Source: Albugo candida | Taxonomy: Eukaryota; Oomycota; Peronosporomycetes; Albuginales | NCBI GenBank assembly: GCA_040437565.1 | Contig: JBDOQK010000017.1 | Span: 310,001 to 374,000, forward strand | Direction: 5' to 3' | DNA: 64,000 nucleotides | Shown here: one piece after another, positions 31,101-43,899 of the stretch | Layout of the letters: the number at the start of each line of letters is the position of its first letter | Numbering within the stretch: the first letter of the stretch is position 1 | Notes under the pieces: generated by a model | Seen by the model: the letters and a program-made list of their open reading frames with translations, nothing else | Databases searched by the model: none | Told to the model about the DNA's origin: nothing | Position numbers and translations under genes: made by a program

Positions 31101-34100
31101 AATTCAATCCTTCCGAGTCATTAAAGGTACTCTCTCCTTGCTCGCTGCTGTATTCACTGACAGCTTCATCCCCCACACTGGTTCTTGTACCTCGACGATG
31201 TGCGTTTCCACAAGGGAATACATTCAAAAGTTCTTTCTCACATGCGTCGAGTTTGGAGGTTGTGCTTACAGCTGTCGGATCGGGAAGGCCAATTTTGCGC
31301 AAGGTTTTCAGAACAGATTGTCCAACGACTCCCTTTGGGACTGCAAATGCCATTGCGGAGAGAAACTTTTTGAAACCTCTGGAAGATTCGGCTTGTAAAG
31401 TGAATTTGGTGACTGTGTGTACCTCGGAGATGGAATGATCGCGATAGAACTCGTGTGCGACCTGATCTTGCGGAGAATGCTGTAGAGTATGAGCTGAACG
31501 TACGTATAAGATGAAGCAGTACAGCCGCGGAGAAACGTCATCAAAACGTATTTGTTTGGCACTCAATTCAAAAGAGAGGACGTCACGCCATAGAATACAT
31601 TGTCTTCGTAGAGGTCGTTTGGTCGGTTTTTTCTTTCTCGGTTGTGTTTTCCTCTTTCGTTCTTCGGCTGCGACTCGAGTACGATGACGTAGCGCTGCTT
31701 CTTCATTTCGATAGATCACAAGTTGATGTTCGTCAATGACAACGTATCGATTCAGGTACACAGCCCGAAAGTATCGAAACAATGATCGAAAGCGAGCTCC
31801 AGCGACCGGTTCCCGACGATATTTCATCCATCCAGCCGTGCAATTGTCATCCAATCTGAAAGCAAGTGTCGAAGACGGCGTTGTTGCTACACTCATCGGT
31901 CCTTCACCCATTCTGGAAACAGCAGTCACTTTGAATTGGTAGCTGGCACCCGGTCGTAGTCCATCGATTTTCCCCTGTGTGTCTGACCCTTGCACTTCCG
32001 AGTAAAGACTGTAGTCGCCGAGGATTGTTGTCGATGGAAAGCGTTGATAATAAATACGATAGGACCGAATTGTATGGACAGAGTTTGTTGGTGGCTTCCA
32101 ATATATTGAGATTGATGTGTGCGTTGTGAGATTCGTAACGACTTGGACTTCTTCGGGAGCCATTGGTGGAAGGCTATAGTTCAATCCCATTGCAATATCC
32201 AAAAGCTCTTCCATTTTATGGACCGATTTGTTGACAGTGAGCTTAAGTCTCTGAATTGCGGTCTTTTTCTCCGATTTCAAATAAAACCATTGACGTACTT
32301 TCTCTCGATGCTGATGGAAATACAAGAGATCGCGACGTTTTGCAGCTTCACTTCCGTTCTGATTCTGTAAGCTGGAGCTAAACTCCTTATACTCTGACAT
32401 TTTCATCAGCTGTCCTTGTACCGCTAACATGATAAATACGACGAGAGGGCCATAAGGGAATGATTGAGAGTAGATGCCAGTCAAATTCGCCATATTCACG
32501 CACGTGTTCGCTTCAGTCGATCCGTAGACGCAGTGTGCGCCATTGTGATTGAATATATATCTTAATAAAGGAAAATCGGCCACAAGGAGTAGAAAAAGAT
32601 GCAGCCAATTGCAGTATCTCAGCTGCCATAGCCATAGTGTGGAAATCATTCGAGCGTGGTCAATGTGATACAGCATATAGACTGCTGTGACACCATAGAA
32701 AGCCGATACAAAGCCACAATTGTTGATGTTGATAATAAATGCTGTTACGAGTGTGATGGGAAGCCACGTTGAGATCAGCCACAGCAGGAGATATGCTCGC
32801 ATATTCGATCGAACATTGCATAGAAATTGGCCAGAGGCAATTCCCTGCCATGTAATATTGCGTGATGGAGCTTTGAGCAGAGATGGGTCTTCATACTTGT
32901 TTGTTTCCGTGCAAAGATTTGATTTGGGGATGTTTGTATTCTCACGTTGCAAGACGGATGCTTTAGCTTGTTTGATGCCAGCATTGGAACGACAGAGTAA
33001 GAAACACGATGAAAACCAGTTGCATGTTATATTCTGTCCAGAGTTTGCTTCCACGAGAAGATAAAGCTGTATTAAGATGAAAAAATCGACCAGTAGCGCC
33101 CATTTCATTTCCAGTTTGAATAAAAGATATTGACTCCAAATGTGATTTGATTTGAATGCCATTGGAATGGGAGAAAGTGGTGATAATATTAGTAGAGATC
33201 CATACTCTATTCCAATGACCAGAGATACGAAAATAATGATACATTGACCTTCACAACGTTTGAAAGAAGGTTTCTGTGCTCTCATCAGACGGAAGACCAA
33301 ACAGATATAAATGATCGATGATACGTCGCAATGCAGAAATGCTGATATTGCCATCAAAGCACCGAGAACATCAAACGCGGCTGTCTCAAGAATCCATTTC
33401 TGCAGTACGGACATCAGCATGAATTCTTCATCATTGGAAGCTAACAGATCGGGATAAAATGACTTTTCGCGAGTGAGATCGATAGCTGCGAATCTTTGAT
33501 CCTCAAAAGGGCTGTCGCCCTCACATTCTCGAACAGATTGTAAGACTGTCGGTAAAGCTTTGTCGTTTCTGTGAGCCTTGGAGATGGATAAAGCTTCTGC
33601 TGTCTCCTCATTCTGGATTACGGAATGGCTTCCCGTGTGTGTATTGTATCCTTCGTTGTCATGTGGCTGGACACTTGAGCAAGCTTGTTGGTGTCGGATC
33701 GTTTGGATAGTTTGGAGTCTCCAATATTCAGTGATTCGAGCCATAAAGCAAAAAAGCATGATCCAAATTTGTGGGAAGAGAAGGTGTTGAAATGTCATTT
33801 TCTTTCCTTCCAGAAAATGTTCCTCTGGAAGCCATGGAATGCCAATCCACCGACGCAATCGAGTCAGCCATGGAAGAAGTGCCAAATTCTTCTCACCATT
33901 CTGCCACGTAGAGCTAATGATATCGACGTGATGTGAATGCTGACCGTTGAAAATGCCCAATTGATAAATGTATTTGGTCATAATCACAAGCGATGAATAC
34001 CAGAACAAAGGGATCCAAAGCGACTTCCACGATCGGACAAAAGGACGGACACCAACAATGATCACAATGTATGTGCCACCAATTGCGTTGATATGTTCCA

Positions 34101-37100
34101 AAGCGATCACCATTGCCACACAACTCATAATAGCAGAACTTGAAACGATCAGAAAAGCCCGAAAGAACTTTATACAAAAGTGAATGTACTTCATACATTT
34201 TGATTGTCTCATTTTGTACGATAGCTGCGCTAAAGGAGACGGCACTTCGATACATTGTGACAATGAGATAAGTTGCCAAAAGCACAGGAAAACCAGTATC
34301 GCCGTCGGAAGCAGGTATATGAATATGTGCGAAATGGTGTCTTGAGCCAATGAGGTTATTGACACACGTTTTGTGAAGAAATTGGCAGCCAAACTTACAT
34401 GAAACTTCAATCCAAAATGTTGAGCTGTGAAATACGATGACGTAAAAATGCTCGAGTCGAGAAAAGTGGCTATAGCGTCAAACTGATACAAATAGCGACA
34501 CGCCAAAATGAGAGTCTCCAAGACTAGAGTCATTGACCACGCCACTCGAAGATAGTTGGAAGTTCTTGGGGCTTTCACATAATTCCCAATGTGAACTCCA
34601 ACTAAAAGTATCATTGCACAAAACTGAATACACCCGAGAACACTTGTGCTGATGGTACCATTTTCGGAGACTATGGTCTCAGAGCAGAGACAAACGGTGA
34701 AGAACACAAAGTAACAAATCGCAGCGCCAGTGATCCGGAAAGCATGTTTGAGCTCGACCACAAATCTCGATAAGAAGACAAGAGGCCGCTGACGTGCGAC
34801 GTTTGTATTCAGAAAGCGTGGATCCACCAATTGCTTTTTCGAAACGTATACGACAAGCTGAAAGACAACTTGCGAGATGATAAGAAGCTGAGTGGTAAAG
34901 AGCGTTGGCCATAGTGAGAACGTCCAAACTTTCAGACTATCTGTTCTTTTGTGGAAACAGACCAGCCCTATCACTTCCCACTGCCTCGATCGTCCTGTGC
35001 ATTCAATATTCCGTACAAATACCAAGAAGCAGGTCACCAAGGAATACCATAACAAGATACGCCATAATCGACGTCTGTCTTCGAAAAAGAGAATCAGTGC
35101 CGCAGCTAAAATGAGATAACCAACTTGCACAATCGAGACGTTGGTGCTCAAAATGACGATGACTAATGTCAATAGAACGAGAATGTCCATGTGAAGTAAT
35201 AATATTTGTTTTGCATCGCTGAGCCATAATTTGGCGTAGTGTGTCCAATTTCTATGTAAACGCTACGAAATATCAATTGAGTCAAGAGTAAGAGATACGA
35301 AAGCATTCAAATATGTTCCTTACCGCTTGCACAGCTGCTTCATGCTCGTATTGTGCCGCTAAAGCGACTTCTTTTCTATCAACGATATCTTCGTCTGCTT
35401 CATAAAGGGATACGCTCGAGCACGATACTGCCGAAGACGATTGGACAGAGAAACCATCCGATCGTAAGACTACAGCACGTTTTCTTTGCAAGTGTTTTTG
35501 TCTTTTGTGATTTTTCAAAACTCGGACGACGTTAGCGAAACGCAATTGTGTTCGGATGGCGTAAAACATGAATCCGAGACAAATGTTGTGAAAGTACAAG
35601 TCGATAAGCGGGAGATCGAATACGCGTAGTCCATATTTGCTCCAGTACGTCTTCGACTCGATGGCGAAGGAATTAGCCATCAGATTCGATCCGTATTCCA
35701 TGATGCCAAGACATGTGCCGTAAAGGAAGAGAATTGCTACAGTAAAACTTGGTACAGATATCCCATAAAATCCAATGATCAAGAATGCCCATGCTAGAAG
35801 CGGTGCGGACGCGTAAGACGGATAAGAAACACTCCAAATGATAGCTGCAAGACTGGACATCAGTAAACCTCCTTCCGCGATAAACATACGAACAAAACGT
35901 GGTTGATCTGATAAAATGTGCTCCAAATTCAGATCGAATGTTGCAGTTGATGGATGCGGGGCGTCAAATCGAGCATTGGGAGATACAAGAGGCATAACGC
36001 TGTGCAATGTGCGACGATCACATATATCAGCGATTTCGTTCTCCTTTTGATCTCTGGTATACGTTGCAGAATGGCGACTGACGAGAATTTGTATTCCTCT
36101 ACTTTGTGAGAATTGTCTCAGTCTATAAGCTCGGCAAAGTTGGGCACAAAGAAGAACTAGCAGTAGCTGGCAGGAAACTGAGATGTAATACGTCCATACT
36201 GGAATCGTGGTCGTGGTGGTATAATCGGAATTTATATATTTTGCATGCTGCAATTTTCGAAATCCTAACGTGTACCCAATTCGAATTACTCTTTCATCTT
36301 GCAGCAGCGGAGATTGGTAAATATAACTGCACGTAAAAGAATATCAGCTTTCATTGCATGAGCAAAAGCATGGAACGGAGATACGTACAGTAGATGCAGC
36401 CAAAGGTGAGCGACGATTAATACGACCATTGCTGTTTTGTCCCCAACAAATCTTCGTGTGCCCAATAAAATCCGTCTCGAGTCCGTCTTTTGTAATTGTT
36501 CGATTGTAAGTGATTTCGCATAATATGTCCATTGTAAGAAACGCTCAAGGAGAATCAAGTAATATATGCCTGTGCTCAAAGTCGGTACCGATGTTGATGA
36601 AATAAGAAGTAATTGGGCAATCCAAATCTCTAGCCATCGAATGGACATACCCGGAGCTCGAACCGTGTTTTCATCGACCCCTCTTGATGCGGTAACCTCG
36701 ATGTGATACGAAAGATGGCAATATAACGGAAGAAGAACGCTCTGACTCTCGCGTCTGATTTTTTGCTCCTCTGTGACTTCAATAATTCTACCGAATGCTC
36801 TGTACGAGTAGACTCGAGCTCTAGCATTAAGCCACGGGTATGCGACAACGCAATAAAAAGTTGCATACATCGTGACAAAAAGATCTATTCCGTACAATTC
36901 CATCCACGACGGCCGAGAATGCACCCAAATCATATGTTGCACGACCGAATCACGCAACTTTGATGATGATCGTAAAATGATCAACACTCCATCCATAATC
37001 AATACCGTCCATCCAAAAGCTGCAATACACTTCGGCAGTAAGAGTGTGTGCGACTTGAGTCCAAAAGGGTTCATGAACCCTAAAAAGAATCCGAAAAAAT

Positions 37101-37446
37101 ATATCAACGACGGTATTGTAATTCGCGCAAGTCCAGCGTACAGCAGCGCACACGCAAGCAACAGATCGATTACGTGATGCAATACGCTCAACCTTTTCAT
37201 CAACTTGTCCGTGTTGGTCTGTGTCGACGAAAAAGTCGATTCTGAAGCAGTTAGACTCGATCCATTCGACAGAGTACCATCCGTGTGAGGCCACTGCGAC
37301 GACGGCACCGAGAAAGACGAATTCATCGATAAGTGCGTCGCTTCTCTCATCGGTGTCTCCAAAGTATCGTATGGACCATCATTCTGTTCAATGGATTTGA
37401 TAGTTGCAGCAGAGTGCAAATTGAAAAGTGAAGAGCGAGTTTGCAT
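28153..37446 (-). CDS. Piezo-family mechanosensitive cation channel with FN3 and PH-like insert
   Basis: A very large multi-pass plasma-membrane channel gated by membrane tension. Exons: 37446-36328, 36247-35324 and 35262-28153. The 35263-35323 intron (gtaagg...cgtag) is secure. The 36248-36327 donor is tentative, with an alternative at 36384. The total is about 3,050 residues, against roughly 2,100-2,900 in animals. The N-terminus has V-I-D-L-L-L-A-C-A-L-L-Y-A-G. Dozens of hydrophobic helices follow. The C-terminus keeps the Piezo signature I-Q-G-I-Y-L-V-R-E-E and R-S-P-E-T-L-L after the last helix. In the middle, after a basic coiled region, lie an FN3 domain (about 32165-31880) and a PH-like domain (about 31850-31335; G-W-M-K-Y ... 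F-K-K-F-L-S-A-M), probably cytoplasmic. An upstream ATG at 37773 is open in frame but less likely. Confidence 0.92.
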
Positions 37447-37773
37447 GGCGACTGCACAGACAAGAATGATTGTCTTCAGATGGAAATTTGGAATTATATA
37501 TACAGTCACGGAGCACCTACACTCGATTGCTAGAATGTATGCGGCGATGCACATCGCTCTGTCGGTACCCTCTGATGCGTGGATACATTGTGGGCGATTG
37601 CGTTGTTGAGTTGTGTCACTGAATTTAAATACGGTTTGGTTATGGTAAACTGTATAGATGGGCCCTAAACGCACCCTGAGATGACACACGGATACGCAGG
37701 CCCCCCTTTTGATTGGAGAAAAAGCTTTGGTGTACTTAGCTCGTTGATTAGGTAGAAAGCGACTAACTCCCAC

Positions 37774-39346
37774 ATCGTGCAGTTATAGATCAGGGAATAT
37801 TTGTTAACTCGTTATGTTAAAATTGGAACTCAGTCTCAGACTGTCTCTACCTTGTCGCACTTTTTCTGTAGATACAGCAGAATGACCTTTTTTTTGTATA
37901 CTGCGATTGGAGATACTGATATCCTGATACAAAATGGCCATTGACTGACTTTCATCTTTTCGGTTGTGTTGAGATAAGCGCTCTGTCCCTATTTATGTAA
38001 TGCACTCAAATTATTGGATGGGGATCATGAAACATGGACGCATTCTGATGTTTTTCTCTGTAGAGGATGAAGGGAATCGTCTAGGAGAAAGAGTGTCGTT
38101 TCAGGATAAGACCCTGATTTATGATCCTATCTTGACGAGAGCAAATTTCGCATCGCGTCTCGGCAGGTATACGGTATTATGGCAGTAAGTAGACTGCAAC
38201 TAGAAGCTGTCACCGGGATCGTCCTTTCTATCCCTCGTACCTGATAAAGCAGCCTTACCTACTAAATCGGGCAGATATAAGTATGGCGACATTTATTTAA
38301 GTATGCACTGGCGGTTGGAGGATGTGGAAAAGAAGATAAATAGCAAGAGGTCATGAGTAGGACATTGTCTAATAGGTATTAAGCCATATGGTGTGAATTA
38401 ATATATGTATGTTGTACTTCGCTCACCTTTACATCGACAGACACCGCTGTGAATTGCCACTTTATTGAAACATGAGATCGAACGTAATTGCGTCCGTTTG
38501 TCGGTGTTCTCCATATACATCTGATTCTTTCAGCTTGGTGCTAAACAGTAGCATTACGTTCAGTGTGTGACAATTTCTTCTTAAATCGTGTAGCTTCACG
38601 GATCTTTAGTACGTAGGCAATTACAGTAGTCTGGAAAATGAAGCCAAAGTTGTCACTCCAGAATTCCACTTGTGCAGAGAAATTGGCTACCAGAAGTATA
38701 GACAGTCAGCAAAACTTGTCGACATCTAAGTCACAAAATAAATGTTACGGCATTTTGTATCAAAGGGATGTTACCTACGGGGCCGCTGGTTCATGTAATT
38801 TCAGCGATGAGTGAGAACTACATGTTCGACGCATTTACCGACGCAACAAATCAATCTCGATATATTTGGTCGTGAGGTCATATTGACAGGGAGAATATGA
38901 TCGTCTTATAGCAAAGCCAAGTTACGATTAGAAGAGACGGCAATTAGACACATATCTTAGTTTTTGAATGAGTATGGGTGTCAATATCGCATCGAAAGTG
39001 TGTTATATCAGACAAGGTGTCACGCATGATCCGATATAAGTTCTAATGGTCTTTTTACAGTAGATGAATTTCAGTGGCGGTTGTAGAAAGTATTAAAAGA
39101 GACTTACTCGCATAATAAGTTCTGCTCGAAACTTGCACATTGACGCAGGTGCTCAAGTCTCAAGTCACGGTATGCAGATAAACTTGGTAGGCGCCTTGAG
39201 AAAGTATACTGAGAGCAAGAAGACCTATTCGATAAGGCCTGTGTAAAGACATTGTATGGGTGCTTTACGCAATGTTGAAGCGATAAAAACAAATGCATCC
39301 CGAGGCGTGCCATATGTATAAAAAAAAAGCGGTCTTGCTTTCTTTC
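37774..39346. other. Gene-free stretch
   Basis: AT-rich sequence with frames of at most 70 codons, none with recognisable features. Confidence 0.5.
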
Positions 39347-40878
39347 AGCAATTTTTCCACATTTTCAATTTTGCGTAGCTAAGAAACACCTGAGCATCCG
39401 GAAAATGTTTATAAGCTTTCATCACTCAGCACACTTCCTTTACAAGTAAAGCAAAAGAAAATCCATGTGGTTTGAATATGTTGCTGAAACTTCAGCTCCT
39501 TTGGGTTGAATAGGTCTATCTGACTTTATTACTATAATGGCACGAATTTCCCGATTGGTAAGCTCCCAAGCCAATTATGCGAAAATTTAATCGAGAGATT
39601 TTATGCTGAAGTCTGTGGATAGCTTTCAGCTAATAAATCATCTAGCTAGCATGTTTGAGTGCTCAGGAGAAAGGTGCGAACCCAGAGAGGGGAATACCCA
39701 TGCATTAATGGATTTCAGACAAATGAAGTTTGTCGATGATACATTTATTTTACCAAAACGTAGGACCAAATGCACATTGTATGTTGTTTCTTGTGTCGAA
39801 GTTACTATCAAAAAGGCATCCTTGATCCCTTCATTGTTTTCCCATGAACAAGGGACTCGTTCAAGCTGAAAGATACATATGACGTTCAACAGCTACCAAT
39901 CGGGTTTCGCTGACTTTTGGTAGGGTAAGCTACATGCATCGCAATGCATGGAATTTTACGTGACCGCAACTGGGCAGAGGTTGAGTCAAAAAATGCTCCG
40001 ATAACATCAATGAAATATCATGCGCTATTTTTCAATATATCATAGGGTTCCTCTTCTATTCTNNNNNNNNNNNNNNNNNNNNNNNNNNNNNNNNNNNNNN
40101 NNNNNNNNNNNNNNNNNNNNNNNNNNNNNNNNNNNNNNNNNNNNNNNNNNNNNNNNNNNNNNAGCAATTTTTCCACATTTTCAATTTTGCGTAGCTAAGA
40201 AACACCTGAGCATCCGGAAAATGTTTATAAGCTTTCATCACTCAGCACACTTCCTTTACAAGTAAAGCAAAAGAAAATCCATGTGGTTTGAATATGTTGC
40301 TGAAACTTCAGCTCCTTTGGGTTGAATAGGTCTATCTGACTTTATTACTATAATGGCACGAATTTCCCGATTGGTAAGCTCCCAAGCCAATTATGCGAAA
40401 ATTTAATCGAGAGATTTTATGCTGAAGTCTGTGGATAGCTTTCAGCTAATAAATCATCTAGCTAGCATGTTTGAGTGCTCAGGAGAAAGGTGCGAACCCA
40501 GAGAGGGGAATACCCATGCATTAATGGATTTCAGACAAATGAAGTTTGTCGATGATACATTTATTTTACCAAAACGTAGGACCAAATGCACATTGTATGT
40601 TGTTTCTTGTGTCGAAGTTACTATCAAAAAGGCATCCTTGATCCCTTCATTGTTTTCCCATGAACAAGGGACTCGTTCAAGCTGAAAGATACATATGACG
40701 TTCAACAGCTACCAATCGGGTTTCGCTGACTTTTGGTAGGGTAAGCTACATGCATCGCAATGCATGGAATTTTACGTGACCGCAACTGGGCAGAGGTTGA
40801 GTCAAAAAATGCTCCGATAACATCAATGAAATATCATGCGCTATTTTTCAATATATCATAGGGTTCCTCTTCTATTCT
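39347..40878. other. Overlap duplication across a 100-N gap
   Basis: 39347-40062 and 40163-40878 are the same 716 bases, separated by exactly 100 N. Each holds an 88-codon plus-strand frame (39603-39869 and 40419-40685) with several Cys and Lys but no recognised domain or signal peptide. The frame should be counted once. Confidence 0.85.
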
Positions 40879-40912
40879 ACAGACTTTAAAGCGGTTCGCC
40901 CCTACAAAAATT

Positions 40913-41342
40913 AATTTAGTAAACCTGGAAACTGATCAAAACAATATAAACCAAATGCGCTAGCTCTCCTGCAAATAAACAGTAGTGTCTACTAGTCTTG
41001 ACTTATAGCTAACATCACAATCATAAATATCTCTTTTTCTCCGTTAATGACATCTGCGGGATGCCACAATTCGGACTNNNNNNNNNNNNNNNNNNNNNNN
41101 NNNNNNNNNNNNNNNNNNNNNNNNNNNNNNNNNNNNNNNNNNNNNNNNNNNNNNNNNNNNNNNNNNNNNNNNNNNNNAATTTAGTAAACCTGGAAACTGA
41201 TCAAAACAATATAAACCAAATGCGCTAGCTCTCCTGCAAATAAACAGTAGTGTCTACTAGTCTTGACTTATAGCTAACATCACAATCATAAATATCTCTT
41301 TTTCTCCGTTAATGACATCTGCGGGATGCCACAATTCGGACT
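40913..41342. other. Overlap duplication across a 100-N gap
   Basis: 40913-41077 and 41178-41342 are the same 165 bases on either side of a 100-N gap. Confidence 0.85.
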
Positions 41343-41857
41343 GTTTCTTACCCAGAAAGAGTGAAGGTAAAATGTCACAATTCGATTATAAAAAAACTTC
41401 ATGTGAAGAAGGTCGCTGTCTTGGCATGAGAGAATTGACGGCATGGCGGCTTGGAAGTCGAGACTCATGAACTTCGTATCGCTACCTAACGATGATGACA
41501 AGTAGACGATGAAGGATGTTAATAATGTATACTCAAGAAGAAGAGAGTACAGTAAAAGCTCTACATCAGGTAAAGGATTAGTAACATGTCCTTAGGTCTG
41601 CAAAGCAACTACCACTTCGTCCATGTTCGAAACTATTCGTGTAAGAATGCATTGCTTCTGTTACAAAAGTACTGCACAGGTCACAAAATGCTTTTTAGTG
41701 ACGCACGAGCATTACATTTGCTATAATGTTATCGTGCAATAAATGTGTCGATAGACTATCGAATTTCAATAGCGCAGCTTTACGGGCGGGCCAATGGCAT
41801 TTCGGATATTATCGGAAAAAAGAAGTGGACAGTGTCAAGCAATACTTTTGATAGCGA

Positions 41858-42530
41858 CTGAAGTGGAACGCCACCAGTGCTACCATAGAGAATATTTGAG
41901 ATGAAAACTTTGGACATTATAGAATGATGGAAAGCATATGCATCTCAGAGGAATCTGCAAAGCATGTACGCTACAGCGATGAGCTAACAAGAATCTAGTG
42001 ACTTCTTAGTCCAAAAGATATTCTATATGGCAGCTTAGTGAGAAAAGGAAGACAATAATAGTGATAAGATGGCGTCCATACGACTCTTATTCTATTCCCT
42101 TGAAGCATGTATCATGCTGGTTGAGATCGACCGCTGCTACAGATTTATACTTGAGTGACACGCACTGCTAAAGAATGTATAAGATTCCACAAAGAACGTT
42201 GGCAGAGCACGAGTATCGATGATATTGGTATGTAATGTAATGTCGATATGGAGATTGATTACAACACTGATCAACAAATACACGGCCTAATGGTGTGGCG
42301 GAGTGCTTGGAGGGGTTGATCGCCTGTTTCGCCACCACAACCATTATACGTATGGCAGGGGCTCCGATAAGGAGTGTTGGCAACGCCTTTTTGATGGCAG
42401 CGCCTTGTGATCCATTTACAACACTTCGAAATCTTGCAATGGAAGCTTCGTGGCTGTACAAAGAAACGAGCCCGTATCAACAGATAGAGATTCATACTGT
42501 AAAGCCGACACTATACAAATAGATTGAAAG
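41858..42530. repeat. Diverged low-copy repeat, family A, copy 3
   Basis: Starts with ctgaagtggaacgccac and follows the order of blocks of the copy at 3826-4560. All frames are broken. On the minus strand a P-L-G-R-V-F peptide corresponds to P-L-G-R-L-F in copy 2. Confidence 0.55.
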
Positions 42531-43400
42531 CGGACGGTTATGTATTCGGAAAGATCGACCCATAAATGTGGACGTCGGCTTACCAGAAAAAACTATCCGG
42601 GTTATTGATACGTATGACCCGTTATGGCTCGCCATCGGAATTTATAGCAAACGACAAGGTTCTTATTGCTGGGTCGCATCCAAAAGCTGAAAAAGAATAG
42701 CGATAGTCGAACACATCCGACACGTCCATCAGCAATACTTCGATCTCTTGTGATCACGCACCTCGTCTATGATGAGAAGACAGCATCCAATCACCCACAC
42801 GTATTTAAACTGAAGGCTCCGTTCACATAAATCGATGAAAAATCACCACGTGCTCGATGGGATGACGAACAATAATTTGAAGAAGTATCGAATATGCTTT
42901 TAATCAAATCTCTGATGCTGGTGCTATTCCTCGACCAGGCGCAAAGTTCTTAATGCCTTCTGCCAAAATCAATATTTCTTTCGTTCCACTACCATAAATA
43001 ATAGCGACGTCAAGCAGTCACAGACTATCATCAAAGAGTTCTGTCACTTGTTTCTGAGAAACGGACGATGCGCTGATCGCCATTTAGAGACATGTGGATG
43101 CAAACTCTTCTGAGCACAGAAGCCATTCCATGGGATTGATCCGTCATCAACGACATTGGAGAGGAGCTTTGCGATGGAGTGTGGCACGCTCAAGTATTGG
43201 AAGCCTTCACTAGATCACATCGATCCGATTAGAAGCCATTCTTCGAATATCTTCGTTTACCCACAATCGTCAGGATCCAAAAGCTACACAATGTTCAAGT
43301 CTGTGTTATGTCTCCAAGAAGTTATCGGACCCCCTTCACTCACATAATCTCAAGACAGGCGGACGTCATTGGTTCCATCCGCGCAAAAGACTAGAAATGG
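42531..43400. other. Gene-free stretch
   Basis: No supported frame. The 63-codon plus frame at 43156-43347 has no recognisable feature. Base composition is close to that of the decayed genes on either side. Confidence 0.4.
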
Positions 43401-43899
43401 TAAACCAAACAGCTCGTCAAAAATCTTGCGGATGGATCATTTCTGCATCTAAGAAAATTTGTTGTTTAAGTGAAGAGAAAATCAATGAGCTGTTTTTAAT
43501 ATGAAGCACGTTGTATTGTCGAGGTGCTCAAGCGTGAAATAATGCAGACACAACAGAGCATGCCGGCACGAGCGAAGAAGTATTCTGGAAAGTCTCGCTA
43601 AGGAAGGGAATTTTATGCTGAGTAAAATTCTGCTCGAATGGAGTCAATCGGTTTATGCAAATAACGCAATTGTTGTGCATCTTGTCCATCTGGAAGATGA
43701 TGCTTTTGGTGCGTATATTCATTGCTATCACCATATGCTAAGTCTACGCTCGTTGATTGCAAAGTCATCGAAAGGGTCATAGCAAGCACAACAGGGAGTT
43801 AAGACGCTTTCCGCGCAATGCACAAGGGGATTTGTAAAATTATTGGCGCCTTTCTATTCCATTCGTTGCGTGTCTCCACCATCAATTATTTGGACGAAG

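Noticed and set aside
37447-37773. Longer N-terminus of the Piezo protein
   Set aside because: The frame is open but its residues are Cys- and His-rich without conservation features. The ATG at 37446 lies in front of the recognisable protein.
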